DNA of 64,000 bases from Oscillospiraceae bacterium (GCA_902778115.1 CACYWG010000003.1:105246-169245), one strand, 5' to 3'; positions 1 to 9,439 are shown, counted from the stretch's first letter. Notes: generated by a model not told the origin, from the sequence alone. Program-made: numbers and translations.

Positions 1-13
1 CATAGAATCATTC

Positions 14-66
14 GCTGCCAAACTTGTCGTTTGGCAGCAAAATCAATCGAATCATCGATTGATTTT
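14..66. repeat. Two adjacent perfect hairpins at the left edge
   Basis: Two perfect palindromes follow each other with no gap. The first has a 10-bp stem (GCTGCCAAAC, positions 14-23, with 29-38) and a 5-nt loop. The second has an 11-bp stem (AAAATCAATCG, 39-49, with 56-66) and a 6-nt loop. Neither is followed by a T-run, so they are not plain terminators. They lie upstream of the promoter at 144-172. Whatever they belong to on the left is outside the window. The form, a short loop on an arbitrary-looking stem, resembles the variable hairpins at 59407-59438 and 62620-62643. Confidence 0.6.
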
Positions 67-143
67 GCCATCCGATGATCATTATATCACGCAGGCTCAG
101 AAAAAGAAACGCGGACTTCTCATTCCGTCAGGGGAAATCCGGC

Positions 144-172
144 TTGTATTGTGTCACGAAAAATGATATAAT
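144..172 (+). promoter_or_regulatory. Sigma-A type promoter for the Wzz-like gene
   Basis: A TTGTAT -35 box (144-149) and a perfect TATAAT -10 box (167-172) are separated by 17 bp. The -10 box lies 30 nt before the TTG start at 202, giving a short leader. Confidence 0.6.
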
Positions 173-201
173 GATTTAAATTTCTCTGTGAGGTGGTCAC
201 G

Positions 202-1671
202 TTGAACAACGAACAATCGGAAATCTCCATCCGGATCTCTGATCTGTGCGCTGCTATTTTGAAGAAAATCAAGCCGGTCATTGCGCTGGTGCTTGTTTTC
301 ACCCTCCTGGGAGGCCTGTTTGGCTTTTACAAAGCCACTCATGCCGGTGCAGGCGTCAGCGAGGAAGCGCTGCGAGAAGCCGAAACAGTGTTCGTCGACG
401 CGAAAAACAGCGTTGCGGAAGCCGAAGCTGCGCTGAGAAAACTGCTTGGGCTTGAGATCCCGCAGGCGGAAGCCCGCGCAGAGCGTGCCAGGGTTCTGCT
501 GCAGAGGCAGCAGGATTATCTGGACAACAGTCTGTACTATGCCATGAATCCGTTCCACCGCGGCGTTTCCCGTGTGACGCTGTATGTGGAGCAGGAGACA
601 ACGGACGAGCCCGAGACGCCATGGCTTTCGGCCAATCCTCAGAACAGCATTGCCATGGCCTATGCCAAGCTGTATCCCTTTGATTCTGAGCTGCTGGAAA
701 ACATCCGGCAGATCATGAATACGGATGCGGATCTGACCTATATCAATGAAGTGCTGCGGGTCACAAACAATGCCGATCAGTTCGTTGAGATCTGTGCGTT
801 CCACGATGACGCCGAGGTTGCGAAAGAAGTCACCGACTACCTGCTCACAGCTCTGCAGGAGCGTCTGTCCCAAACACTTGGAGAGTACAAGGCCCATGTG
901 ATCAGTGATTTTGTCGGGTATGAGATCGACTGGGCCATGAGTGACAGTCACGATAAGGAAGCAGAAAAGTTTTATACCGCTCAGGCCGCGCTGTTCGACG
1001 CTGAACAGACTCTGCAGACGCTGAAGGAAAATAACAAGGCCAGCGCAGAGCAGCTGATCGAGGACAACAAGGCTGTTGCCGCCGAAGCCGAAGCCGAGCT
1101 GAATAACATGCAGGATCGGTTTGCCAACGCAAAGCCCACGCCGAAAAACATCCTGAAAAAGGTTGTGAAATACGCCGTGGTCTTCTTTGCCGCCGGTCTC
1201 TTGATTGCCTGCTTCCTGGCCTGTCTGTCCACCGTGCTCAGCGGGAAGCTGCAGACCATTTACGACCTGCTGATGCGCTATTCCTTCCCTGTCGTCGGCG
1301 TTTTGCCGACGAAAAAGAAACGACTCTTTGAAAAGACCATCCGCAAGCTGGAGGGAGAGCCGGATCTCGATTATGAGACCGCCGGCAAGGCGACCGCGCA
1401 GAGCCTGCTCTCCATGGCAAGCGGCCGGAAGATCGCGCTCGTTTCCTCCGCCGGCCCGGAAACCGTCCAGGAATTTCTCCCCTTTGTGGGCGAGCGTATC
1501 CCGGTCTGCGGAGATCTGCTGAAGGACGCGAATGCCGTGAAGGCCGCCGAGAGCTATGACGGCTTCGTTCTGATCGAAAAGCGCGGCTTGTCCCGCTTTG
1601 ATATGATCGACGCCGAGGCGCGGCGGATCCAGGCGCTCGGCAAGCAGACGGAGGGCATCATCCTCCTGTAA
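202..1671 (+). CDS. Wzz/CapA-like polysaccharide chain-length regulator
   Basis: About 489 residues with the layout of a polysaccharide co-polymerase. A short cytoplasmic N-terminus leads to a first membrane helix (about residues 24-45). A long outer region with charged, coiled-coil-like stretches follows, then a second helix (about 325-348) and a cytoplasmic tail. The tail (about 400-489) looks like the fold of a CpsD/BY-kinase but has no Walker A motif, so it is probably not a kinase. The TTG at 202 is chosen because GAGGTGG (190-196) sits 5 nt before it; a GTG at 193 would overlap that ribosome site. By family such proteins set the length of Wzy-made polymers, which fits the glycan island at 17498-34906. 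The exact subfamily is uncertain. Confidence 0.72.
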   Translation: MNNEQSEISIRISDLCAAILKKIKPVIALVLVFTLLGGLFGFYKATHAGAGVSEEALREAETVFVDAKNSVAEAEAALRKLLGLEIPQAEARAERARVLLQRQQDYLDNSLYYAMNPFHRGVSRVTLYVEQETTDEPETPWLSANPQNSIAMAYAKLYPFDSELLENIRQIMNTDADLTYINEVLRVTNNADQFVEICAFHDDAEVAKEVTDYLLTALQERLSQTLGEYKAHVISDFVGYEIDWAMSDSHDKEAEKFYTAQAALFDAEQTLQTLKENNKASAEQLIEDNKAVAAEAEAELNNMQDRFANAKPTPKNILKKVVKYAVVFFAAGLLIACFLACLSTVLSGKLQTIYDLLMRYSFPVVGVLPTKKKRLFEKTIRKLEGEPDLDYETAGKATAQSLLSMASGRKIALVSSAGPETVQEFLPFVGERIPVCGDLLKDANAVKAAESYDGFVLIEKRGLSRFDMIDAEARRIQALGKQTEGIILL

Positions 1672-1680
1672 AGCCGAAAC

Positions 1681-1714
1681 AAAAAAGCATCCACCGTCGG
1701 TGGATGCTTTTTTT
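1681..1714. terminator. Bidirectional terminator between convergent genes
   Basis: A stem with AAAGCATCCACC on one side and its complement on the other, a 3-nt loop, A-run before and T-run after. It separates the rightward Wzz-like gene (ends 1671) from the leftward dehydratase (ends 1730) and can serve both. Confidence 0.9.
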
Positions 1715-1729
1715 ATGTTCTGAAAGGGA

Positions 1730-3778
1730 TCAGGTCGCCATGGCGGCTTCCCTGTCGGTTCTTTCGGTCGATTTTTCTTCCTCGATCAGGACCGGATCCG
1801 GGATGACCTTCTGGCTGTTATAGGTGGGATGATAGGTGGGAACGATGCGCTCCACATAGCTGCGGATGCTCTCGTCGTTGCGGTAGGCGATCTCGTTGAG
1901 TTCGTCCAGATTGTCCAGGAAGGTCTCTGTATCGAAGGGGATGGGGCAGCCGATATGGATCAGCTTGTTTTCCGTCCGCCGCAGGCCCTCCTCGGCCATC
2001 AGCTTCTCCTCGTACAGCTTCTCGCCGGGGCGCAGGCCGGTATACTCGATCTTGATGTCCACGTCGGGCTTCAGGCCGGACAGACGGATGAGGTTGCGCG
2101 CCAGCGTGTCGATCTTGACGGGGCTGCCCATATCGAGGACGAAAATCTCGCCGCCGTGGGCATAGGTGCCCGCCAGCAGGACCAGGCTCACCGCCTCTGG
2201 AACGGTCATGAAGTAGCGAATGATGTCCGGATGCGTGACCGTGACCGGGCCGCCGCGCTCGATCTGGCGCTTGAAGACCGGGACCACAGAGCCGTTGGAG
2301 CCGAGCACATTGCCGAAGCGGACGGCGACAAACTCCGTTTTGACCTGGCTGAAGAGATCATCGGCGTTGTTTTTCTCGATGGCGTGCTCGCCCCGGTGCA
2401 TGTAGAACTGGGGGATCTCATTGGCTTTTCCCGCCTTGATCTTGGCGTCGAAGCACTGGATGATCATCTCGCACAGGCGCTTGCTGGCGCCCATGATGTT
2501 GGTCGGGTTGACGGCCTTGTCGGTACTGATGAGGACAAAGCGCTCGCAGCCGTGCAGCATGGCGGCATAGGCGGTCTTGTAGGTGCCGATGGGATTGTTC
2601 TTGATGGCTTCGCAGGGGCTGTCCTCCATGAGGGGAACATGCTTGTGCGCCGCCGCGTGGTAGATGATCTGGGGGCGGTAATCGCGGCAGACCTGGAAGA
2701 TACGGCGGCTGTCACGCACCGAACCGATCAGCACGACGATGTCCAGCTTCGGGTATTTGTCCTTCAGCTCCAGCTGGATGTCATAGGCGTTGTTTTCGTA
2801 AATATCGAAGATGATCAGGCGCTTCGGGCTGTGCCCGGCGATCTGCCGGCAGAGCTCCGAGCCGATGCTGCCTCCGCCGCCGGTGACCATGACGGTCTTG
2901 CCGCGGATGAATTCAAAGACCTCCGTCAGATCCGGCTTGATCGGATCGCGGCCGAGCAAGTCCTCGATCGAAACGTCTTTCAGCGCGCTGGCCGTCAGCT
3001 GTCCGGTGACGAACTGGTACATGCCGGGCAGATTCTTGATCTCGCAGTCCGTTTCGTTGCAGATGTTCAGCACGTCGCGCCGCTCGGCCATGGACGCGCT
3101 GGGGATGGCGAGGTAGATCTTGTTCACCTTGAACTTTTCGACGTTTTCCAGGATGGATTCCCGCCCGCCGACGACACGGACATTGTCGACGTAGCGCCCC
3201 CATTTGTTGGAATTGTCGTCAATGATGCAGACAACCTTGCCCTTGCCGGGTTCGTCGTTCAGGTCGCGCAGGATCATCTGGCCGGCAGAGCCGGCGCCGA
3301 TCAGCATGATGCGGTCTTTGGTGTTCTTCCCGATGATGCTGCTCAAGGCGAGGAATACGCGGTAGGAAAAGCGGATGCCCAGCACAAAGGCAAACTGCAG
3401 GATCGCGCCGACCAGATAATAGGAGATCGGCATTCTCGCATAGAACGCCAGCGTGATGCCCACATGGAGCGCAGAGGCCAGCGTGGAGGCCATAAGCGTT
3501 TTGCCGAATTCATTGAAGCTGGCAAAGCGCCAGATGCTGCGGTACAGACCCAGCAGCATGAATATCAGGATGCACAGCAGCGCATAGATCGGCGCAAACT
3601 TTTCCCAGGTCTCGATATAGATCTGGTCGATCGCCGTATAGCGGAAGTCATGCCGGACCAGCAGCGCCAAAAAATAGGCCGCGTTGACCATCAGCGCATC
3701 GTATAGCATCAGGAGCAGGGCGATCTTCTGCCAGTGCTGGACCCGAAACGTATTTTTCATTTTCTGATTTCTATCCAT
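1730..3778 (-). CDS. Membrane nucleotide-sugar 4,6-dehydratase (CapD/PglF/WbpM type)
   Basis: About 682 residues. Four N-terminal membrane helices (residues about 13-130) precede a CoA-binding-like Rossmann domain (GAGSAGQMILRDL). The catalytic short-chain dehydrogenase domain follows, with TGGGGSIGSE for the nucleotide. The active-site stretch STDKAVNPTNIMGASKR has Met in place of the usual Tyr (M-x3-K), which is normal for the WbpM/PglF branch. The family converts UDP-GlcNAc to a UDP-4-keto-6-deoxy sugar at the inner membrane. The ATG at 3778 is preferred over upstream codons (frame open to 3991) because AGAAGG lies 9 nt before it. The product would feed an aminotransferase such as the one at 17498-18814. 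The C-terminus is a charged tail. Confidence 0.9.
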   Translation of the reverse strand: MDRNQKMKNTFRVQHWQKIALLLMLYDALMVNAAYFLALLVRHDFRYTAIDQIYIETWEKFAPIYALLCILIFMLLGLYRSIWRFASFNEFGKTLMASTLASALHVGITLAFYARMPISYYLVGAILQFAFVLGIRFSYRVFLALSSIIGKNTKDRIMLIGAGSAGQMILRDLNDEPGKGKVVCIIDDNSNKWGRYVDNVRVVGGRESILENVEKFKVNKIYLAIPSASMAERRDVLNICNETDCEIKNLPGMYQFVTGQLTASALKDVSIEDLLGRDPIKPDLTEVFEFIRGKTVMVTGGGGSIGSELCRQIAGHSPKRLIIFDIYENNAYDIQLELKDKYPKLDIVVLIGSVRDSRRIFQVCRDYRPQIIYHAAAHKHVPLMEDSPCEAIKNNPIGTYKTAYAAMLHGCERFVLISTDKAVNPTNIMGASKRLCEMIIQCFDAKIKAGKANEIPQFYMHRGEHAIEKNNADDLFSQVKTEFVAVRFGNVLGSNGSVVPVFKRQIERGGPVTVTHPDIIRYFMTVPEAVSLVLLAGTYAHGGEIFVLDMGSPVKIDTLARNLIRLSGLKPDVDIKIEYTGLRPGEKLYEEKLMAEEGLRRTENKLIHIGCPIPFDTETFLDNLDELNEIAYRNDESIRSYVERIVPTYHPTYNSQKVIPDPVLIEEEKSTERTDREAAMAT

Positions 3779-3977
3779 ATTCACAAACCTTCTGCAGCAG
3801 CTTGATTTCGGAAGGGTCGCCGCGGACGCCGCCGGTATGGCAGGTCCAGTCCACAGCTTTTCACGGTATTGTACCATGTTCCGCCCCGTTTTGCAACCGT
3901 TAACAGACCGATCCGGCGTTTTGGCGGGATTTGGCAGCGGAGCGGACGCAAAGCGGCGCAGCGGGCCATTCTGGCTA

Positions 3978-4006
3978 TTGTCTTTCCTCAACCTATTTGT
4001 TATAAT
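3978..4006 (+). promoter_or_regulatory. Sigma-A type promoter for the recJ-rel operon
   Basis: TTGTCT (3978-3983) and TATAAT (4001-4006) with a 17-bp spacer. Transcription would start near 4013, only a few bases before the recJ start. Confidence 0.7.
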
Positions 4007-4023
4007 AAGATATTAAAAAGGAA

Positions 4024-6048
4024 ATGAATGGAACAGATATGAGAGAAAAGATATGGAAAATACCCTACGAGCGCCCGGAGGCGCCGGAGGAACTGCTGCG
4101 CATCGGCTGCCCGCCGCTGCTGGCGGCGGTGCTGAAGCTGCGCGGGGTCACAAGGGCCGGACAGGCGGAGCGCCTCTTTCACGCCGGGCCGGACTCGCTG
4201 CTTGATCCGCTGCTCCTGCAGGACATGGATCGCGCCGCGGCGCGGCTTCACCGGGCCATTGCCGCCGGCGAGACCGTGGCGGTCTACGGCGACTACGACG
4301 TGGACGGCATCACCTCCACCTGTCTGCTGACCGATTATCTGCGCAGCAAGGGCCTGCGCTGCCTCCCCTATATCCCCAGCCGGGACAACGAGGGCTACGG
4401 GCTCAATACCGCCGCCATCGACACGCTGCACGGCCAGGGCGTCAGCCTGATGGTCACTGTGGACTGCGGCATCACCGCCCGCGAGGAAGCGGCCTACGCC
4501 CGAACGCTCGGCATGGATCTGGTCATCACCGACCACCATGAGTGCGGCGGCGGTCCCCTGCCGGAGGCCTGCGCCGTCGTCGATCCGAAGCGCGAGGACG
4601 ACCATTGCCCGAATCCCTATCTGGCCGGTGTGGGCGTAGCGATGAAGCTGGCCTGCGCCTGCGAGGGAGAGAGCGAGAGCATCCTCGCACGCTATGCCGA
4701 TCTGGTGGCCGTGGGCACCGTGGCCGACGTGATGCCGCTGATCGGCGAAAACCGCGCGCTGGTGCAGCTTGGTCTGGAGATGCTGCGCGAGCGCCCGCGT
4801 CTGGGCCTGGCCGCCATGCTGCGGGAGTCCGGGCTGGACGAAAAGAAGCTCAGCGCCTCTTCCATCGGCTTCGGTCTCGCGCCGCGGCTGAACGCGGCCG
4901 GGCGGCTCGGACAGACGGATATCGCGCTGCAGCTGCTGATGACGGACGACCCGGACGAGGCGGCGCGCCTGGCCGCCTCGCTCTGCGAGCTCAACCGCAA
5001 ACGCCAGAGCATCGAGACCGAGATCTGGCAGGAGGCCAACGCCATGCTCGAGGGGCGGGAGCCGGACGGCCCCATCGTCCTGTGCAGCGACCGCTGGCAC
5101 CAGGGCGTGATCGGCATCGCCGCCTCGCGCCTGGCCGAGCAGTATTCCCTGCCCGCCATCATGATCTGCTTCCACGGCGAAAAAGGCAAGGGCTCCTGCC
5201 GCAGCTACGGCGGCTTCAATCTGTTCGACGCGCTCTCGGCCTGCGCCGAGCATCTGACCGGCTTCGGCGGGCACGCGCTGGCGGCCGGGCTGAACCTGCG
5301 CCAGGATCAGCTGCCCGCTTTCCGCCGGGCCCTGGCGGACTATTACCGCTCTCACCGGCCCGCGCCGCAGCCGGAGGTCCTCTGCGACCTGCTGATCACC
5401 GACCCCGCGCTTCTGAGTCTGGACAACGTCAGTTCCCTGGAGCGGCTCGAGCCCTACGGCAGCGAGAATCCCCGCCCGGTGTTCTGCCTGAGCGGCGTCA
5501 CGGTCGAATCCATGACGAGCGTGGGCGGCGGCAGGCATCTGCGCCTGCGCGTCGATCTGCGCGGCGAGAGTCTGGAGGGTATCTTCTTCTCCCACACGGC
5601 CCGGGATCTCGGGTTCCGGGAGGGCGAGCGCGCCGACCTGGCCTTCACCCCGCAGGTCAACGAATTCCGCGGCAGCCGCAGCGTGCAGCTGCTGGTCACC
5701 GCCGCGCGTCCCCACCGGCCGGAGGCGCTGTGCGAAGCGATCCTGGAAGGCCGGAAAGAGGCGCTGTGGGCCGCCGCGCCCTGGTGCCCGCAGCGGGCCG
5801 ATTTTGTCCGCGTCTGGCGGCTGCTGGAGCGCCCGGGCTTCCGTCTGGGCGGCAGCTGCTCATCCGTCCTGCGCCAGCGTCCGGAGGGCATGGAGCCGGA
5901 GCGCTTCTGCCTGTGCCTGGCCGTCCTGCGGGAGGCCGGGCTGCTGCAGGCGGAGTCCCCCTCGCTTTACGGCGCGGCCATCGAGCCGCGGACCGAGAAG
6001 GCCGATCTGGAGGCCACCGAACTGCTGCGCCTGCTGCACAGCTGCTGA
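4024..6048 (+). CDS. recJ: Single-stranded-DNA-specific 5'-3' exonuclease RecJ
   Basis: About 674 residues, a usual length for Gram-positive RecJ. The DHH phosphoesterase motifs are in order: GDYDVDGITS (motif I, near residue 88), VTVDCGI (motif II), VITDHHECGG (motif III, the DHH box), a later metal-site region, and the DHHA1 motif GGHALAAGLNL (near 415). An OB-type domain follows. RecJ degrades single-stranded DNA from the 5' end in recombinational and mismatch repair. It is the first gene of a rightward operon with rel, dtd, an MBL hydrolase and a DUF3899 gene. The start is ambiguous. The ATG at 4024 has its AGG only 2 nt upstream, while an in-frame ATG at 4039 has a better placed though weak site. 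The gene is very GC-rich. Confidence 0.95.
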   Translation: MNGTDMREKIWKIPYERPEAPEELLRIGCPPLLAAVLKLRGVTRAGQAERLFHAGPDSLLDPLLLQDMDRAAARLHRAIAAGETVAVYGDYDVDGITSTCLLTDYLRSKGLRCLPYIPSRDNEGYGLNTAAIDTLHGQGVSLMVTVDCGITAREEAAYARTLGMDLVITDHHECGGGPLPEACAVVDPKREDDHCPNPYLAGVGVAMKLACACEGESESILARYADLVAVGTVADVMPLIGENRALVQLGLEMLRERPRLGLAAMLRESGLDEKKLSASSIGFGLAPRLNAAGRLGQTDIALQLLMTDDPDEAARLAASLCELNRKRQSIETEIWQEANAMLEGREPDGPIVLCSDRWHQGVIGIAASRLAEQYSLPAIMICFHGEKGKGSCRSYGGFNLFDALSACAEHLTGFGGHALAAGLNLRQDQLPAFRRALADYYRSHRPAPQPEVLCDLLITDPALLSLDNVSSLERLEPYGSENPRPVFCLSGVTVESMTSVGGGRHLRLRVDLRGESLEGIFFSHTARDLGFREGERADLAFTPQVNEFRGSRSVQLLVTAARPHRPEALCEAILEGRKEALWAAAPWCPQRADFVRVWRLLERPGFRLGGSCSSVLRQRPEGMEPERFCLCLAVLREAGLLQAESPSLYGAAIEPRTEKADLEATELLRLLHSC

Positions 6049-6099
6049 GCCCTGCGCCCTGTGAGCGGCGCAGTCTGAAGAGAAATTGAGGATCGAACG

Positions 6100-8349
6100 A
6101 TGGAAGAAAAGATGGAACAGCAAAGCACACAGGACCGTCTCCCGGACCCGGACGAGATGTACGTCCACCTGGAAAACCGCCTGCGCGCGCTCGGGCATTC
6201 GCTCGATCTCGACCGCATCCGTGCGGCCTACGAGATGGCCAAACGGGGCCACGAGGGACAAAAGCGCAAGGACGGCTCGCCCTATCTGACGCACTGCGTC
6301 GCGACGGCGGAGATCGCCGTGGACTTCGGCCTGGATGAGGATTCGATCGTGGCGGCGCTGCTGCACGACACCATCGAGGACACGGGCATCACCCACGAGG
6401 AGATCGAGCACCGCTTCGGCTCCGCCGTGGCCGATATCGTGGACGGCGTCACCAAGCTGACGCGCGTGCAGTACACCAGCAAGGAAGACGAGCAGATGGA
6501 GAACCTGCGCAAGATGCTCATGGCCATGGCCAAGGACATCCGCGTCATCCTCATCAAGATCGCCGACCGCCTGCACAACATGCGCACCATGGCCTACCAG
6601 TCCCCGGAAAAGCAGCGCAGCAAGTCGCTGGAGACGATGGAGATCTACGCGCCGCTGGCCCACCGTCTGGGCATGCAGCGCGCCAAGTGGGAGCTGGAGG
6701 ACCTGGCGCTGCAGTACCTGGATCCTGAAGGCTATAAAGAGATCACCGGCTCGCTGGAGCAGAAGATGCCGCAGCTGGAGTCCTTCATGGATCTGGTCAA
6801 GAAAAAGATCCAGCAGCGTCTTGACGAGGAGGGCATCCACGCCTCCATCTTCAGCCGCATCAAGCACGTCTACAGCATCTACCGCAAGATGTATTCTCAA
6901 AAGCTGAATCTGGACGGGATCTTCGACCTGTGCGCCTTCCGCGTGATCGTCGACACGATCCCCGACTGCTATAACGTGCTGGGCGTCATCCATGATATGT
7001 TCAAGCCCGTGCCCGGGCGCTTCAAGGACTATATCTCCACGCCCAAGCCGAACCTCTACCAGAGCGTGCACACCACGGTCATCGGCTCGGAGGGCATCCC
7101 CTTTGAGGTGCAGATCCGCACCTGGGACATGCACCACACCGCCGAGTACGGCATCGCCGCCCACTGGAAATACAAGATGAACGACAGCGGCGCCTCCCTG
7201 CGCCTGGGCGACGAGGACAAGTTTGCCTGGGTGCGCCGCCTGCTGGAGAGCCAGCAGGAATCCGACGCGCAGGACTTCTTCCACAACCTGAAAATCGACA
7301 TGTTCGCCGACGAGGTCTTCGTCTTCTCCCCCAAGGGCGACGTCATCAACCTCCCCGCCGGCGCGACGCCGATCGACTTTGCCTATATGATCCACTCGGA
7401 CGTCGGCAACCACATGGTCGGCGCCAGTGTCAACGGCCGCATCGTCACCTTTGACTATGTGCTGCAAAACGGCGACATTGTGGAGATCCGCACCTCCAAA
7501 TCCGCGCCCGGGCCCAGCCGCGACTGGCTGAACGTGGCGCAGAGCGGCTCGGCCCGCACCAAGATCAAGCAGTGGTTCAAAAAAGAGCGCCGGGATGAAA
7601 ACATCCAGCGCGGCCGCGATATGCTCTCCGACGAGCTGCGCCATAACGGCATCGCGCTCGACGAGGTGATGGACGAGGAGCTGATGGCGCCGGTGCTCAA
7701 GCGCCTGTGCTTCAACAGCCCCGACGACCTCTTCGCCGCCATCGGCTATGGCGGCCTCACGGCGGCGCGGGCCGCCAACCGCCTCAAGGACGAGCTGGCC
7801 CGCAGCGCCAAGGACGAAAAGAAAACCGCCCTCGACAAGGTGTCGCAGGCGGCGGAGCGGCGCGAACAGCAGGCAACGAAACGCGAAAGCAAGCCCATCC
7901 AGGGCATTCTGGTGCAGGGGCTGGACAACTGCCTGGTCAAATTCTCCCGCTGCTGCACCCCGGTGCCGGGCGACCCGGTCGTCGGCTTTATCACGCGCGG
8001 CCAGGGCGTGTCCATCCACCGGCTGGACTGCGAGAACTTCATCAACCGCAGCCGCGACCCCGCCGAGGACGGCCGCTGGATCAAGGTCTCCTGGGCTGAC
8101 GAGATCACCGAGCGCTACAACACCTCCCTGATGATCTACGCCAAGGACCGCACCGGCCTCGTCATGGACATCGCCACCGTGCTCAACACGCTCAACGCCA
8201 AGGTGCGCACGCTTAACGCGCGCGACAATTCCGGCCTTGCGCAGATCTACGTCACGCTGGAGGTCAAGGACGTGCAGGAGCTGCACTATATCGTCAACAA
8301 GCTCAGCCAGATCGGCGGCGTGACCGATATTACAAGAAACGGCAAGTAG
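6100..8349 (+). CDS. relA: Bifunctional (p)ppGpp synthetase/hydrolase Rel
   Basis: About 749 residues with the full long-RSH layout. The N-terminal HD hydrolase domain has the LLHDTIEDTG box (residues about 88-97). The synthetase domain has VPGRFKDYISTPKPNLYQS; the RFKD signature is of the positively charged RxKD type, typical of bifunctional Rel rather than Gram-negative RelA (ExDD). TGS (from about 400), a helical region with a conserved CCxPxxGD zinc-finger motif, and a C-terminal ACT domain follow. The enzyme makes and destroys the stringent-response alarmone from GTP/GDP and ATP in response to stalled ribosomes. GAGG lies 9 nt before the ATG. It follows recJ by 51 nt and precedes dtd, the common Gram-positive order. 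A 7-bp AGTTTTT repeat begins in its stop codon. Confidence 0.97.
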   Translation: MEEKMEQQSTQDRLPDPDEMYVHLENRLRALGHSLDLDRIRAAYEMAKRGHEGQKRKDGSPYLTHCVATAEIAVDFGLDEDSIVAALLHDTIEDTGITHEEIEHRFGSAVADIVDGVTKLTRVQYTSKEDEQMENLRKMLMAMAKDIRVILIKIADRLHNMRTMAYQSPEKQRSKSLETMEIYAPLAHRLGMQRAKWELEDLALQYLDPEGYKEITGSLEQKMPQLESFMDLVKKKIQQRLDEEGIHASIFSRIKHVYSIYRKMYSQKLNLDGIFDLCAFRVIVDTIPDCYNVLGVIHDMFKPVPGRFKDYISTPKPNLYQSVHTTVIGSEGIPFEVQIRTWDMHHTAEYGIAAHWKYKMNDSGASLRLGDEDKFAWVRRLLESQQESDAQDFFHNLKIDMFADEVFVFSPKGDVINLPAGATPIDFAYMIHSDVGNHMVGASVNGRIVTFDYVLQNGDIVEIRTSKSAPGPSRDWLNVAQSGSARTKIKQWFKKERRDENIQRGRDMLSDELRHNGIALDEVMDEELMAPVLKRLCFNSPDDLFAAIGYGGLTAARAANRLKDELARSAKDEKKTALDKVSQAAERREQQATKRESKPIQGILVQGLDNCLVKFSRCCTPVPGDPVVGFITRGQGVSIHRLDCENFINRSRDPAEDGRWIKVSWADEITERYNTSLMIYAKDRTGLVMDIATVLNTLNAKVRTLNARDNSGLAQIYVTLEVKDVQELHYIVNKLSQIGGVTDITRNGK

Positions 8350-8361
8350 TTTTTAGTTTTT
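8348..8361 (+). repeat. AGTTTTT tandem heptamer at the rel stop codon
   Basis: Two exact AGTTTTT units; the TAG stop of rel (8347-8349) supplies the first AG. Related heptamers lie at the stops of spoVAE and the nucleoside phosphorylase gene. Confidence 0.55.
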
Positions 8362-8374
8362 AGGAGAGTGCGAA

Positions 8375-8818
8375 ATGCGCGCTGTTGTTACCAGAGTCAA
8401 CCAGGCCTCCGTCGTCATCGACGGCGAGGAAGTCAGCCGCATCGGCAAGGGCTTTCTGATCCTGCTCGGCGTCCACAAGGACGATACCGAGCGCGAGGCG
8501 GAGAAGATCGCCGACAAGATCTGCGGCCTGCGGGTCTTTGAGGACGAGGCCGGAAAAATGAACGTCAATCCCGCCGACGCGGGCGCCGAGCTGCTGATCG
8601 TCAGCCAGTTCACCCTTTTTGCCGACTGCCGTTCCCGCCGCCCCGGCTTTTCGCTGGCCGCCCGGCCGGAGACCGCGATCCCGCTCTACGAAAAGGTGAT
8701 CGAGCTCTGCCGCGCGCGCGGCTTTCATGTCGGCACCGGCCGTTTTGCGGCGGAGATGCAGGTCTTTTCGCAAAACGACGGGCCCATCACCATTCTTTTG
8801 GACACCAAGGAGCTGTAA
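8375..8818 (+). CDS. dtd: D-aminoacyl-tRNA deacylase
   Basis: 147 residues, the normal length of the DTD family. The N-terminus MRAVVTRVNQASV is typical. The catalytic SQFTLFADCRSRRPGF motif (near residue 77) and the C-terminal Gly-Pro motif NDGPITILLDT (near 134-144) are both present. The enzyme removes D-amino acids and glycine wrongly attached to tRNA, so it is part of translation quality control in the cytoplasm. It sits 25 nt after rel, an old and widespread pairing in Gram-positive bacteria, and 3 nt before the next gene. GGAGAG precedes the ATG. Nothing unusual is seen. Confidence 0.96.
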   Translation: MRAVVTRVNQASVVIDGEEVSRIGKGFLILLGVHKDDTEREAEKIADKICGLRVFEDEAGKMNVNPADAGAELLIVSQFTLFADCRSRRPGFSLAARPETAIPLYEKVIELCRARGFHVGTGRFAAEMQVFSQNDGPITILLDTKEL

Positions 8819-8821
8819 GCC

Positions 8822-9430
8822 ATGCTGATCAAAACCATTCCCGTCGGCCAGCTGGAGACCAACTGCTATGTGGTCACCGACGAAGAGAGCCTCCGCTGCG
8901 CCGTGATCGACCCCGGCGACGAGAGCAACACGATCCTCGACTACCTCGAGGAGAATCATCTGCGCTGCGAGGCCATTCTGCTGACCCACGGCCACTTTGA
9001 CCATGTGGGCGCGGTGGAGGCCGTGGCGGAGGAGACCGGCGCGAAGGTTTATCTCAACCGCCGCGACGATACCGGCGGCAGCGACCCGCACCGCCCCTTC
9101 ACGCTGCCCGAGGGCGGCTCATATTACGACGAGGGCGACGTTATCACCGTCGGCGCGCTGCGCTTTACCGTGATCGCCACGCCCGGCCACACGCCCGGCG
9201 GCGTCTGCCTGCGCTGCGGCGAGGCGCTTTTCACCGGCGACACGCTCTTTCGCGGTAGCTGCGGACGCACCGACCTGCCCGGCGGAGACATGGACGAGGA
9301 GCTTCGCAGCCTGAAAAAGCTCTGCGAGCTGCCCGGCGACTACGAGGTCTATCCCGGCCACATGGATCCGAGCAGCCTCGACCGCGAGCGCGCGCTCAAC
9401 TACTACTGCCGCCAGGCCATGCGGATGTGA
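8822..9430 (+). CDS. MBL-fold metal hydrolase, glyoxalase-II-like (YcbL type)
   Basis: 202 residues with the metallo-beta-lactamase motifs in order: LTHGHFDHVGA (HxHxDH type, near residue 56), TPGHTPGGVCL, TGDTLFRGSCGRTDL and VYPGHM. The ligands match a two-metal hydrolase of the hydroxyacylglutathione-hydrolase family. This small form lacks the C-terminal glutathione-binding domain of true GloB, so its thioester substrate is unknown. The gene starts 3 nt after dtd. The dtd-MBL pair is common in Clostridia, and the protein is cytoplasmic with no signal peptide. Confidence 0.9.
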   Translation: MLIKTIPVGQLETNCYVVTDEESLRCAVIDPGDESNTILDYLEENHLRCEAILLTHGHFDHVGAVEAVAEETGAKVYLNRRDDTGGSDPHRPFTLPEGGSYYDEGDVITVGALRFTVIATPGHTPGGVCLRCGEALFTGDTLFRGSCGRTDLPGGDMDEELRSLKKLCELPGDYEVYPGHMDPSSLDRERALNYYCRQAMRM

Positions 9431-9439
9431 GGCGATCCC

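Noticed and set aside
14..66. CRISPR array or integron attC site
   Set aside because: No repeat-spacer pattern exists here or elsewhere in the window, and no cas or integrase gene is present; two single hairpins are not enough for attC.
1829..3706. Long rightward open frame of 625 codons opposite the dehydratase gene
   Set aside because: It is an antisense shadow of a GC-rich gene; its translation is repetitive in Asp, Gly and Val, with no ribosome site or family motif.
5860..8286. Leftward open frame of 808 codons opposite rel
   Set aside because: Antisense shadow; the rel protein on the other strand has every family motif in order.
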